From: an uncultured Bacteroidota bacterium | Lineage (GTDB): Bacteria > Bacteroidota > Bacteroidia > Flavobacteriales > Flavobacteriaceae | Direction of reading: 5' to 3' | Assembly: GCA_902510655.1 (NCBI GenBank) | Contig: CABXBY010000004.1 | Coordinates: forward strand, 1-51,735 | DNA length: 51,735 nt | Made by a program: the position numbers and the translations under genes | Shown here: positions 37,282 to 47,075 of the stretch, one piece after another | How the letters are laid out: each line of letters opens with the position of its first letter | Numbering within the stretch: the first letter of the stretch is position 1 | The notes under the pieces: model-generated | What the model saw: the letters and a program-made list of their open reading frames with translations, nothing else | Databases searched by the model: none | Told to the model about the DNA's origin: nothing

Positions 37282-38394
37282 CTATATGTTTTTTAAAATT
37301 TGAGTTATAAAACTATCCCAAGTTAATTTTTTCTTGAGATTAATTATATTATTTATAATATTATTTCTATCACTTTTTAAGGCAAAATTAATTTTTGAAG
37401 CTAATTCATTAACCCCTATGTTAAATAAATATCCTGTTTCATTATCTTTAATGAGTTCATTAAGTCCTTCAATATTAGATGAAACTGATGGTACTTCAAA
37501 ATGAATAGAAAGTGAAGTAATTCCACTTTGTGAGGCTTTTTTATACGGAATTATAATTAGTTCAGATGAACTAAACCAATATTTTATTTTTTCATCGTCA
37601 ACAAATGTATTTTTTATTATAATGTTTTTTGAAATATTTAGTTTTTCGATCAATTGATAATATTTTTTCATTGATATATAATTTTCACCAACAATCAATA
37701 GTTTTATGTTTGGATTATTTTCTAAAACTTTTGGAAAACTATGAATAAGAATTTCTAATCCTTTATACTCTCTAATTAAACCGAAAAATAAAATATATTC
37801 ATTTTGATTATTTAAATCAAGTGTTTTTTTTGAGAATATTTTATCTGCTTTAATTCCAAATTTATTTGGTAATGGATGAAATAATTTAACACCTTTTTTT
37901 TCTTTGATGATATTTTGAATTTGATTTAAAACATTTTTCGAAAGAGTAAAGTATTTGTCAAGTTTACTCAGGTATAATTTTATTAGATATTTTTCTATTG
38001 GTCTTTTTTCGTGAGAAACTACATTATGTATTATTCCTATTTTTTTCACACTTTTACTTATAAATTTATTTATAAAGTAATAGCATGGCGAAAGTAATCC
38101 AGTCCAATATATTGTAATTATTAGATCGGGTTTTATTTTTTTTATTTTTTTTATTACAAAAACCCAATTAAATGGATTTACAGTATTAAGAATTCTGTGT
38201 GATTTCTGATTTATACTATTATCACTTTTTTGAAATTGAGTTTTCCCAGGAAATAAAAATGTTGGATATAAAAGTTTAAAATTTATTATCTCTACTCTGT
38301 GTCCCTTTTTTGTTAGTGATTCACATAGTTCTTTATTTGTATCAGAAATACCACCTCTGTATGGGTAAAATGGTCCTATTACAACTATGTTCAT
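37282..38394 (-). CDS. Glycosyltransferase family 4 protein
   Basis: MNIVVIGPFYPYRGGISDTNKELCESL, YILFFGLIREYKGLEILI, LIIPYKKASQSGITSLSIHFEVPSVSSNIEGLNELI. Confidence 0.92.
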   Translation of the reverse strand: MNIVVIGPFYPYRGGISDTNKELCESLTKKGHRVEIINFKLLYPTFLFPGKTQFQKSDNSINQKSHRILNTVNPFNWVFVIKKIKKIKPDLIITIYWTGLLSPCYYFINKFISKSVKKIGIIHNVVSHEKRPIEKYLIKLYLSKLDKYFTLSKNVLNQIQNIIKEKKGVKLFHPLPNKFGIKADKIFSKKTLDLNNQNEYILFFGLIREYKGLEILIHSFPKVLENNPNIKLLIVGENYISMKKYYQLIEKLNISKNIIIKNTFVDDEKIKYWFSSSELIIIPYKKASQSGITSLSIHFEVPSVSSNIEGLNELIKDNETGYLFNIGVNELASKINFALKSDRNNIINNIINLKKKLTWDSFITQILKNI

Positions 38395-38403
38395 TTTTTT
38401 TAA

Positions 38404-41400
38404 TTATTCATTAAAAATTACCCAATTTCCTTTTTTTATAAAATTTTCAGCTACTTTATATTTAATTGTTTTTGTCTCTCCATTTGTAACATTTTTTATT
38501 GTTACTTTTTCATTTCTACCAATTTTTTTCACTTCTCGAACTACTGTATCTACATAATTATTATTTTGAGAAACATTTTCACCTGCTTTTCTATTTTTTG
38601 ATGCAATTTCATCACTATTTAATACTTCTTCTTTTGAAATATTTAGTTTTTGTTGTCTTCTAACTCGTCTATCTTCTCTGATGTTCGAAGGATCTTTTGA
38701 AGGAAGTTCTCCGTTAAATAAAAATAAAATTATGTCTTTGTTAACTTTTTCAATCATTGAACCAAACAATATATATGCTTCTTCTTTATATATAACTAGT
38801 GGATCTTTTTGCTCATGAACTGCTAACTGTACAGATTGCTTTAATTCATCCATTTTTCGTAAATGAACTTTCCATGCTTCATCAATAATTGCTAATGAAA
38901 TATTTTTTTCAAAATCATTAACTAAAGTTTTACCTTCTGAATTGTATGCATTTTTTAAATTTGATACTACATTTAGTGTTTTGTTTCCATCAGTAAATGG
39001 CACTACAATTCTTTCAAAATTATTTGATGAACTTTCATAAACATTTTTTATAACTGGAAACACTTTTGTCGCAGAAGAAATCATTTTTGAATTATAATAT
39101 TCAAATGCTTTTTTATATGTTTCTTTAAAAATTTCATTTTCATCCGTAGATTGAAATTCTTCTTCACTGTAACTAGAATTCATTGAAAAAAACCTAGTTA
39201 TATCAAATTCATAATCTTTATAATTATTAGTTGACTTACTACTACTTACAACTATTTCACAGGTGTCATAAATCATACTGGCTATATCTACTTTAAGTCT
39301 TTCACCTTGTAAACAATGTTTTCTTCTTTTATAGATTATTTCTCTTTGAACATTCATTACATCATCATACTCAAGGAGCCTTTTTCTAATACCAAAATTA
39401 TTTTCTTCTACTTTTTTCTGAGCTCTTTCGATAGTTTTAGTCATCATTGAGTGCTGTATCACTTCACCTTCTTCTAAGCCCATTCTATCCATCATTTTAG
39501 CAACCCTGTCTGATCCAAAAAGCCTCATTAAATTATCTTCTAATGAAACATAGAATTGTGAGCTTCCTGGATCTCCCTGTCTTCCAGCTCTACCTCGTAA
39601 TTGTCTGTCAACTCTTCTTGAATCATGTCTTTCTGTTCCAATAATGGCTAATCCACCATTGTTTTTAATTTGATCAGAAATTTTTATATCAGTTCCCCTA
39701 CCTGCCATGTTTGTAGCAATAGTAACTATTCCTGCATTACCAGCTTCTGAAACAATATCCGCCTCTTTTTTATGTAATTTGGCATTCAATACATTATGAT
39801 TAATCTTTCTTATGGTTAACATTCTTGCTAATAGTTCTGAAATTTCAACTGAGGTTGTACCAATTAACACAGGTCTTCCATCATTGGATATTTTAGTAAC
39901 ATCTTCAATTACAGCATTATATTTTTCTCTTTTGGTTTTATATATAAGATCATTTTGATCTTCTCTTGCTATTGGCTTATTTGTTGGAATCTCAACAACA
40001 TCTAACTTGTATATGTCCCATAATTCTCCGGCTTCAGTTATTGCGGTTCCAGTCATTCCAGAAAGTTTATTGTACATTCTAAAATAATTTTGAAGGGTTA
40101 TTGACGCAAAAGTTTGTGTAGCATCTTCTATTTTTACATTTTCTTTAGCTTCAATAGCTTGATGTAGTCCGTCAGAGTACCTTCTTCCGTCCATAATTCT
40201 TCCAGTTTGTTCATCAACAATCTTAACTTTATTATCCATCACAACATACTCTGTATTCTTTTCAAAAAGGGTATATGCTTTTAATAATTGATTTAGGGTA
40301 TGAATTCGTTCACTTTTAGTAGCAAAATCATTATAAACTTTTTCTTTCTCTTCAACTTCTTTAACTAATTCGAGTTTTTTACTTTCAATTTGTGTTAGTT
40401 CAATTGAAAGATTTGGTAAAACAAAAAAATTGGAATCTTCATTTTTATTTGAAATAGTGTCAATTCCTTTATCAGTTAATTCAATTTGATTATTTTTTTC
40501 GTCAATAACAAAAAATAAATCTAAATCAACTTTAGGCATTTCTCTATTATTATCTTGCATATAAAAATTCTCAGTTTTTTGAAGTAATTGTTTAATACCC
40601 TCTTGACTTAAGTATTTTATTAGTGCAGTATTTTTAGGAAGACCCCTAAAAACTTGTAAAAGATGAAAACCACCTTTTTCAGTGTTACCTTCAGCAATCA
40701 ACTTTTTTGCTTTAGATAAAACTTGAGTTAACAAATCTTTTTGTTTTTTTACTATATCATAAATTCTTGGTTTTAGCTCATTAAATTCATGTATGTCCCC
40801 CTTAGGAACAGGCCCTGAAATTATCAGCGGAGTCCTAGCATCATCAACAAGAACAGAATCAACTTCATCAACAATTGAATATGCATGTTTTCTTTGAACT
40901 AAATCTTTTGAAGAGTGTGCCATGTTGTCTCTTAAATAATCAAATCCAAATTCATTATTAGTTCCGTATGTAATATCTGCGTTGTATGCTTTTCTTCTTT
41001 CCTCAGAGTTTGGGGAATGATAGTCAATACAATCAATACTTAATCCGTGAAATTCAAAAATTGGTGCCATCCAAGCACTATCTCTCTTAGCTAAATAATC
41101 ATTAACGGTAACCAAATGAACTCCATTACCAGTAAGCGCATTTAAATACACAGGAAGAGTAGCAACTAATGTTTTCCCTTCACCAGTTTGCATTTCAGCA
41201 ATTTTCCCTCTGTGAAGAACTATACCGCCAATCAATTGAACATCATAGTGGACCATGTCCCATATAACTTCTTTTCCAGCAGCATTCCATTTATTTGACC
41301 AAAAGACACTATCTCCGTCTGTTTTAACATAACTTTTTTCTGAGGATAATCTAAGATCGAATTCATTTGCTTTGACTTTAATTTCAGAATTTTCTTTAAA

Positions 41401-41766
41401 TCTTTTTGCAGTTTCTTTTACAACAGCAAAAGCTTGAGGAAGAATTTGATTTAAAACTTCTTCAACTTTTTTATTTGATTCGTCGTTTATTATATCTATT
41501 TCGGTGTAATATTCATCTTTTTCATCAATATTAGCTGAAGATTGTATTTTGGAATTTAAGCTTTCAATTTTTGTATTAAAGGGACTTCTTGAATTTTTAA
41601 TAAGATCCTTAAAAAAAATTGTTTTGGATCTAAGTTCATCGTGTGTCAAAGAAGAAAATTCTTTTTCGAAAGTCAATATTTGCTTTACTATTCCTTCAAC
41701 CTCCTTTAAATCTTTTTTTGATTTACTTCCTACAAAAACGTTTAGTATAGAATTTATAAAGCTCAT
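38404..41766 (-). CDS. secA: Preprotein translocase subunit SecA (long Bacteroidota type)
   Basis: MQTGEGKTLVATLPVYLNALTG, VDEVDSVLVDDARTPLIISGP, TNMAGRGTDIKIS, DRQLRGRAGRQGDPGSSQFYVSLEDNLMRLFGS. Confidence 0.97.
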   Translation of the reverse strand: MSFINSILNVFVGSKSKKDLKEVEGIVKQILTFEKEFSSLTHDELRSKTIFFKDLIKNSRSPFNTKIESLNSKIQSSANIDEKDEYYTEIDIINDESNKKVEEVLNQILPQAFAVVKETAKRFKENSEIKVKANEFDLRLSSEKSYVKTDGDSVFWSNKWNAAGKEVIWDMVHYDVQLIGGIVLHRGKIAEMQTGEGKTLVATLPVYLNALTGNGVHLVTVNDYLAKRDSAWMAPIFEFHGLSIDCIDYHSPNSEERRKAYNADITYGTNNEFGFDYLRDNMAHSSKDLVQRKHAYSIVDEVDSVLVDDARTPLIISGPVPKGDIHEFNELKPRIYDIVKKQKDLLTQVLSKAKKLIAEGNTEKGGFHLLQVFRGLPKNTALIKYLSQEGIKQLLQKTENFYMQDNNREMPKVDLDLFFVIDEKNNQIELTDKGIDTISNKNEDSNFFVLPNLSIELTQIESKKLELVKEVEEKEKVYNDFATKSERIHTLNQLLKAYTLFEKNTEYVVMDNKVKIVDEQTGRIMDGRRYSDGLHQAIEAKENVKIEDATQTFASITLQNYFRMYNKLSGMTGTAITEAGELWDIYKLDVVEIPTNKPIAREDQNDLIYKTKREKYNAVIEDVTKISNDGRPVLIGTTSVEISELLARMLTIRKINHNVLNAKLHKKEADIVSEAGNAGIVTIATNMAGRGTDIKISDQIKNNGGLAIIGTERHDSRRVDRQLRGRAGRQGDPGSSQFYVSLEDNLMRLFGSDRVAKMMDRMGLEEGEVIQHSMMTKTIERAQKKVEENNFGIRKRLLEYDDVMNVQREIIYKRRKHCLQGERLKVDIASMIYDTCEIVVSSSKSTNNYKDYEFDITRFFSMNSSYSEEEFQSTDENEIFKETYKKAFEYYNSKMISSATKVFPVIKNVYESSSNNFERIVVPFTDGNKTLNVVSNLKNAYNSEGKTLVNDFEKNISLAIIDEAWKVHLRKMDELKQSVQLAVHEQKDPLVIYKEEAYILFGSMIEKVNKDIILFLFNGELPSKDPSNIREDRRVRRQQKLNISKEEVLNSDEIASKNRKAGENVSQNNNYVDTVVREVKKIGRNEKVTIKNVTNGETKTIKYKVAENFIKKGNWVIFNE

Positions 41767-41797
41767 TATTATTTTTTTCTATTCAAATTTAAGTAAA

Positions 41798-41823
41798 AAA
41801 AAAGCCTCAAATGAGACTTTTTA
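41798..41823. terminator. Terminator-like hairpin between the DUF2795 gene and secA
   Basis: aaaaagcctca-aa-tgagactttttata, one mismatch in the stem, A/T tracts on both sides. Confidence 0.55.
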
Positions 41824-41838
41824 TAAAGTTTTTCATGG

Positions 41839-42063
41839 TTAATATTCATCTTCGTTCCAAAGATAATCTTCATCAGTAGGATAATCTGGCCAAATCTCAA
41901 GTATTGATTCATAAGTTTCCTCTTCTTCTTCTTCAATTTCCTGTAGATTTTCTATTACTTCTAAAGGAGCACCGGTACGAATACAAAAGTCGATTAACTC
42001 ATCTTTATTTGCAGGCCAAGGTGCATCAGTTAAATAGGTGGCTAATTCTAGAGTCCAGTACAT
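41839..42063 (-). CDS. DUF2795 domain-containing small acidic protein
   Basis: MYWTLELATYLTDAPWPANKDELIDFCIRTGAPLEVIENLQEIEEEEEE. Confidence 0.85.
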   Translation of the reverse strand: MYWTLELATYLTDAPWPANKDELIDFCIRTGAPLEVIENLQEIEEEEEETYESILEIWPDYPTDEDYLWNEDEY

Positions 42064-42136
42064 ATTTTTAAATTATAATATTTGCAAAAATAATTTTTTA
42101 TCTGACTCTTACAATATTTTATTAATAAATTTAATA

Positions 42137-43693
42137 TTATTTTTTTTTTGCAAAATAAAATAAGAAAATAATTATGAAGAAAAATAGTGATACTCTATAT
42201 ATAAAATCTCCGTACTTTGCGTAAATAGTTAGTTGATCCGAGATTAATACTTTGTTATTAATTATTCCACTTTTTTCATAACTTATTCTATCAATTATAT
42301 CACCTTTTTCATTTATTAGCGCTGAGATTCCAGTATTTGCACTTCTAACTATACTTCTTCTTAATTCAATAGATCTTAACTTCGAGTAACTTAACAATTG
42401 TTTGTGCCCTGGAGAATTACCCCACCAACCATCATTTGTTATAATAGCGATTAATTGTGCACCATTTCTAACATACTCTGTCATGTATTCTCCATACATA
42501 GACTCGTAACATATCACAGGAGCAACTAAAATTTTTGATTTTGTACTGAATACTGATCTTTTTTGTTGTGTTGCCCTTGTCATCACGGTACCTCCAAAAT
42601 CCAATAATAAATTACCTAATAATGGTTCTAAAATTGATTTATATGGTAAATTTTCTACTCCTACTACTAACTTTGATTTATGATAAACTTGATTTTTATT
42701 TGAATTAATGAAGCTGCTATTATATATATCTACCCATGTACTATCTCTTAAATAATTAGAACTTTGAGTTTTTGTTTTAGAGGAATTATAAATTTTATAA
42801 AACTGAATTCCACTTATAATTTCTGATTTTTTTTCTTTTAAATAATTATCTAAATCTTTGTAAAACTGGGTGTTGAAAAAATCTTTTAAGGAATAGCCTG
42901 GGCTTTCTGAAAAATATGTTTCAGGAGCTATTATTAATTTGTTATTGAATTTTTCATCTTTAGTTGATTTTTTAAATTCTTGTAATATTTCAAAGTTAGT
43001 TCTACCATATTTTCTGTTATATGGATCTATATTTGGTTGTAAAATTATTATATCTACAAATTTTTCGTGTTTTATATCTTCCCTATAAATAAATAAAGAA
43101 ATTATTATTGGAAAAGAGATAGATAATAAACCAATTGATAATTTTTTTAAATAATATTTATTGCTTAAATATTTATTTAATCCTTTAAAAAATATAAAGT
43201 TCACTAATAGAACCCATAAAGATCCCCCTAAAGTTCCTGTATATTCAAACCATTGAACAAATTGATGGGACTCTGAAAAAACATTTCCTAATATCAATGA
43301 TGGCCATGAAAATTCCCAACTTAAATTGAATTTTTCATAAACAATCCATGATGATACAAAAAAAATAAATCCAAGTTTATCGCCTAATTTTCTTGAAACT
43401 AAGCTGTAAGAGGTAAAGACTAGAGCCATTAGTAAAGAATACAGAATTATGGCGAAAAACATTCCAAAAACAGTTGAATTAATTATCCACCATGATGTAA
43501 TTAAGTTCCAAATAAAAAAACTCAAAAAACTATAGAAATATATTTGTAATAATGATTTTGTTCTTAATTCTTTTTCAATTAAAAGTAATGGTATGAATGC
43601 AATAAATATTAAAAAAACTATTCCATTTACTGGCCAGGATAAACCAAAAAGAAACCCGGATAAAATACTAAGTAATATATATTTTTTGTACAA
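42137..43693 (-). CDS. lnt: Apolipoprotein N-acyltransferase
   Basis: Multi-TM N-terminus, SWPVNGI, nitrilase-like domain with IAPETYF (Glu) and APVICYESMYGEY (Cys), NDGWWGNSPGHKQLL; apparent TTG start. Confidence 0.93.
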   Translation of the reverse strand: MYKKYILLSILSGFLFGLSWPVNGIVFLIFIAFIPLLLIEKELRTKSLLQIYFYSFLSFFIWNLITSWWIINSTVFGMFFAIILYSLLMALVFTSYSLVSRKLGDKLGFIFFVSSWIVYEKFNLSWEFSWPSLILGNVFSESHQFVQWFEYTGTLGGSLWVLLVNFIFFKGLNKYLSNKYYLKKLSIGLLSISFPIIISLFIYREDIKHEKFVDIIILQPNIDPYNRKYGRTNFEILQEFKKSTKDEKFNNKLIIAPETYFSESPGYSLKDFFNTQFYKDLDNYLKEKKSEIISGIQFYKIYNSSKTKTQSSNYLRDSTWVDIYNSSFINSNKNQVYHKSKLVVGVENLPYKSILEPLLGNLLLDFGGTVMTRATQQKRSVFSTKSKILVAPVICYESMYGEYMTEYVRNGAQLIAIITNDGWWGNSPGHKQLLSYSKLRSIELRRSIVRSANTGISALINEKGDIIDRISYEKSGIINNKVLISDQLTIYAKYGDFIYRVSLFFFIIIFLFYFAKKK

Positions 43694-43793
43694 TTTTAAA
43701 TTTATTTAATCTTTTACAAGTTAATAAAAACTCATTTCAAAATATAAAAGTATTTCTTGTTCCGATATAGTTTAAAATCATTAATTTTAATGC

Positions 43794-44498
43794 GTGAAAG
43801 TATTTAATTTTATTCCCAATTTCTTAACTCTTTCAAATCTTTTTTTTGGATGCATTGCTGTTGTTTATGGTGTAGTAGGAGATCTTGAAAAACTTGCCTT
43901 ATTTGTTTCCTTAGGTCTAATTTGTGATTTTTTTGATGGCTTTTTTGCTAGATTACTTAAAGTTGATTCCAAAATAGGTGTACAGTTAGATTCATTATCT
44001 GATTTAGTTACATTTGGACTTACCTCCTCAGTAGTTATGGTAGACCTTATAGGTTCGTCTTCTTTTGTAATTGAAAACTCATCTAATTTTTTTATTTCTA
44101 TATTACCTTATTCAGCCTTTTTAATCACACTATCATCCTCGTACAGGCTTGCAAAATTTAATGTTAGTTCTAAAAACACTAATTTTTTTGGACTTCCAAC
44201 TCCCGCTAATGCAATTTTAATTATTTTTCTTCCTCAATTTATTGAGCGTTTTCAATTAGAGTTGTTTTTTGAAAATGTTTTTGTTTTAATGTTATTAGTT
44301 TTCTTTTCGTCTTATCTGCTCATTTCTAATCACAAAATGTTTTCATTGAAAATCAATAATTTAGAATTTAATCAGAACAAAGCTTTATACACTTTGTTTT
44401 TATCTTCATTAATTCTTTTAATTTGTTTTGGACTAGCGTCCTTTACAATTATAATTATTCTTTATATAGTTTTAAATTTTTTAAGAGCTATAGTCTAG
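43794..44498 (+). CDS. pssA: CDP-diacylglycerol--serine O-phosphatidyltransferase family protein
   Basis: [50 protein letters not shown] (CDP-alcohol phosphatidyltransferase motif); GTG start. Confidence 0.93.
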   Translation: MKVFNFIPNFLTLSNLFFGCIAVVYGVVGDLEKLALFVSLGLICDFFDGFFARLLKVDSKIGVQLDSLSDLVTFGLTSSVVMVDLIGSSSFVIENSSNFFISILPYSAFLITLSSSYRLAKFNVSSKNTNFFGLPTPANAILIIFLPQFIERFQLELFFENVFVLMLLVFFSSYLLISNHKMFSLKINNLEFNQNKALYTLFLSSLILLICFGLASFTIIIILYIVLNFLRAIV

Positions 44499-45227
44499 CT
44501 TTTTTTTTCTGAACTCAAAGTTCTGACCGAGGTATAATTTTCTAACCATCTCATCATGTGCTAAATCTTCTGGCTTTCCAGATTTTAGAATATTACCTTC
44601 AAACATTAAATAAGTTCTGTCAGTGATTGCTAATGTTTCTTGAACGTTATGATCAGTAATTAAAATACCTATATTTCTTTTTTTAAGATGAGATATTATT
44701 TTTTGAATATCTTCAACAGCTATAGGATCGACTCCAGCAAATGGTTCGTCAAGTAATACAAATTTTGGATCAGTAGCTAAAGCCCTTGCAATTTCAGTTC
44801 TTCTTCTTTCGCCTCCAGAAAGTAAATCGCCTCTACTTTTTCTTATTTTTTGTAAATTAAATTCATTCAATAAAGATTCCATTTTTATAGTTTGTTCTTC
44901 TTTCGAGAGCGAAGTAAGTTCGAGAACTGCTTTAATATTGTCTTCAATTGATAATTTTCTAAATACAGAGGCTTCTTGAGCCAAGTATCCAATTCCTTTT
45001 TGAGCCCTCATGTACATTGGTAAAGTCGTAATTTCAGAATTGTCTAATGATATTTTACCTCCATCAGGTTTAATAAGACCTACAATCATATAAAAACTAG
45101 TAGTTTTTCCAGCTCCGTTAGGTCCTAGCAAGCCAACTATTTCACCCTGATTAACTTCAATAGAAATGTCATTAACAACTTTTCTTCCTTTATATGACTT
45201 GAATATTCCTTGAGCTGTTAACTTCAT
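44481..45227 (-). CDS. lptB: LPS export ABC transporter ATP-binding protein
   Basis: [82 protein letters not shown]. Confidence 0.96.
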   Translation of the reverse strand: MKLTAQGIFKSYKGRKVVNDISIEVNQGEIVGLLGPNGAGKTTSFYMIVGLIKPDGGKISLDNSEITTLPMYMRAQKGIGYLAQEASVFRKLSIEDNIKAVLELTSLSKEEQTIKMESLLNEFNLQKIRKSRGDLLSGGERRRTEIARALATDPKFVLLDEPFAGVDPIAVEDIQKIISHLKKRNIGILITDHNVQETLAITDRTYLMFEGNILKSGKPEDLAHDEMVRKLYLGQNFEFRKKKLDYSS

Positions 45228-46036
45228 TTTTTATTTTTCTCTTTACTAATAACAAATTTAGAAATATAAATACTAATTTGATATAATATTATTATTGGAA
45301 TGGCAACAATTATTTGACTAGCTATATCTGGTGGTGTAATTACTGCTGATAAAGTTAAAACAATTATTAAAGCAAATTTTCTATACTTAATCATAATTTC
45401 AGGCGTAACTACTCCAATTTTAGTTAAAAAATAAACTATAATAGGAAGCTCAAAAATTAATCCAGATGCTAACACAGAAGCTCTAACAAGTCCTACATAA
45501 CTATCTAAATCAAAATCATTAAAAATTTCACTACTTACGGAATAAGAACCTAAGAAATTTATTGAAAGAGGTGTAACTATGTAATAACCGAACAGAACTC
45601 CTATAAAAAAAAGAAAAGAAGAAATAAAAATAAAACCTCTTGCATTGCTTTTTTCGTTTTCATATAATCCAGGACTTATAAAACTCCAAAATTGATAAAT
45701 CACATAAGGAAAAGACATGATAAATCCAGCTGTAATAGACATCCATATGTGTGCTGAAAATTGTCCAGACATTGTCCTGCTTTGTATCCTAAAAGGCATT
45801 TCGCTAATACAAAAACTTTCATCTAAACCAATTTTATTAGAAATACTGCACAGTAATTCATATGTAAAAAAATCAATATTCTTTGGTCCAAACAAAATTT
45901 TATCGAAAATAAAATCTTTTGCAATAAATGCTATTGAACCAGTTAACAAAATTGCAAGTACTGATCTTAATAAGTGCCATCTCAAGTCTTCTAAGTGGTC
46001 TAAAAACGACATTTCTTCAATTGAATTATTTTTCAT
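45224..46036 (-). CDS. tatC: Twin-arginine translocase subunit TatC
   Basis: [74 protein letters not shown]. Confidence 0.96.
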   Translation of the reverse strand: MKNNSIEEMSFLDHLEDLRWHLLRSVLAILLTGSIAFIAKDFIFDKILFGPKNIDFFTYELLCSISNKIGLDESFCISEMPFRIQSRTMSGQFSAHIWMSITAGFIMSFPYVIYQFWSFISPGLYENEKSNARGFIFISSFLFFIGVLFGYYIVTPLSINFLGSYSVSSEIFNDFDLDSYVGLVRASVLASGLIFELPIIVYFLTKIGVVTPEIMIKYRKFALIIVLTLSAVITPPDIASQIIVAIPIIILYQISIYISKFVISKEKNKK

Positions 46037-47001
46037 TAAAACAAACCTTCTTTTAAAATATTATGTAAATGAATAAGACCTAAATAATCACCATTTTCAG
46101 TTACAACAACTTGAGATATTTTATTTTTATTCATAATAGTTAACGCCGTTGAAGCTAAAGTTTGAGAATCAATAATAAATGGATTATTAGACATTAAATT
46201 TTTGGCTATTATGTCATTAAAATTTGATTGATTTGAGAAAACTCTTCTAATATCTCCATCTGTAATTATGCCTATTGGTTTATTGTTTTTGACAACAACG
46301 GCCGCTCCTAAAAGATTTTTTGTAATTACATCAATTATTGTTTTAAAATCATCGAATTCTAATAATTGAGGTTTTAAGTTTTTATTAATTATTTCATCAA
46401 CTTTTAGGTAAAGTTTTTTACCTAACATTCCACCTGGATGATACTTAGCAAAATCATTTTCATTAAATCCATTAATTTTAGATAAACAAATTGCTAAAGC
46501 ATCGCCAATCACAAGTTGTGTGGTAGTACTGGTTGTTGGAGCTAAATTATTAATACAAGCTTCTTTTTCAATATGAGAATTTAAAAAATAATCAGAGTTT
46601 TTTGCTAAATATGAATTTGGTTCTGAAGTTATTGAAATAATATTCACATTTCTTTGTTTTATGAAAGGAACTAAATTTTTTATTTCAGGTGTATTGCCGC
46701 TTTTGGATATTAAAATAATAATATCGTCACTTTGAATAATACCTAAATCACCATGAATAGCTTCGGCAGCGTGCATGAAAATTGAAGGTGTTCCTGTAGA
46801 ATTAAATGTTGCAACAATTTTAGAACCTATAATTGCACTTTTTCCGATTCCACTTACTATAACTCTTCCACTAGAAGATTGTATTTTTTTTACTGCATTT
46901 TCAAAATCAGATGTCAAAAACTTATGTAAATTTAATATAGCGTTTCCCTGGTTTGTGAAACTATCTTTTGCAATTTTTAAAATATTCTCTTTTGAATTCA
47001 A
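46036..47001 (-). CDS. KpsF/GutQ family arabinose-5-phosphate isomerase (SIS plus two CBS domains)
   Basis: GRVIVSGIGKSAIIGSKIVATFNSTGTPSIFMHAAEAIHGDLGII, LVIGDALAICL, FAKYHPGGMLGKKLYLKVDE. Confidence 0.95.
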   Translation of the reverse strand: MNSKENILKIAKDSFTNQGNAILNLHKFLTSDFENAVKKIQSSSGRVIVSGIGKSAIIGSKIVATFNSTGTPSIFMHAAEAIHGDLGIIQSDDIIILISKSGNTPEIKNLVPFIKQRNVNIISITSEPNSYLAKNSDYFLNSHIEKEACINNLAPTTSTTTQLVIGDALAICLSKINGFNENDFAKYHPGGMLGKKLYLKVDEIINKNLKPQLLEFDDFKTIIDVITKNLLGAAVVVKNNKPIGIITDGDIRRVFSNQSNFNDIIAKNLMSNNPFIIDSQTLASTALTIMNKNKISQVVVTENGDYLGLIHLHNILKEGLF

Positions 47002-47043
47002 TCTTGTTTTTTTAAATAAGCTTTAAATGTTATATTTAAGAAG

Positions 47044-47051
47044 CAAATGTA
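47044..47051 (-). promoter_or_regulatory. Candidate -7 element for kpsF-tatC-lptB
   Basis: Reverse complement TACATTTG matches TAnnTTTG, about 43 bp before the start codon. Confidence 0.35.
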
Positions 47052-47075
47052 CAAAATACCTGTCTACTTTATAAA

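Noticed and set aside
41549-41842. ORF 97 aa on plus strand
   Set aside because: Antisense to the secA N-terminus and runs through the terminator-like hairpin.
41910-41940. CTT/TTC trinucleotide run
   Set aside because: Encodes the Glu-rich stretch of the DUF2795 protein; not a separate repeat element.
45717-46076. ORF 119 aa on plus strand
   Set aside because: Antisense to tatC/kpsF; no domain recognised.
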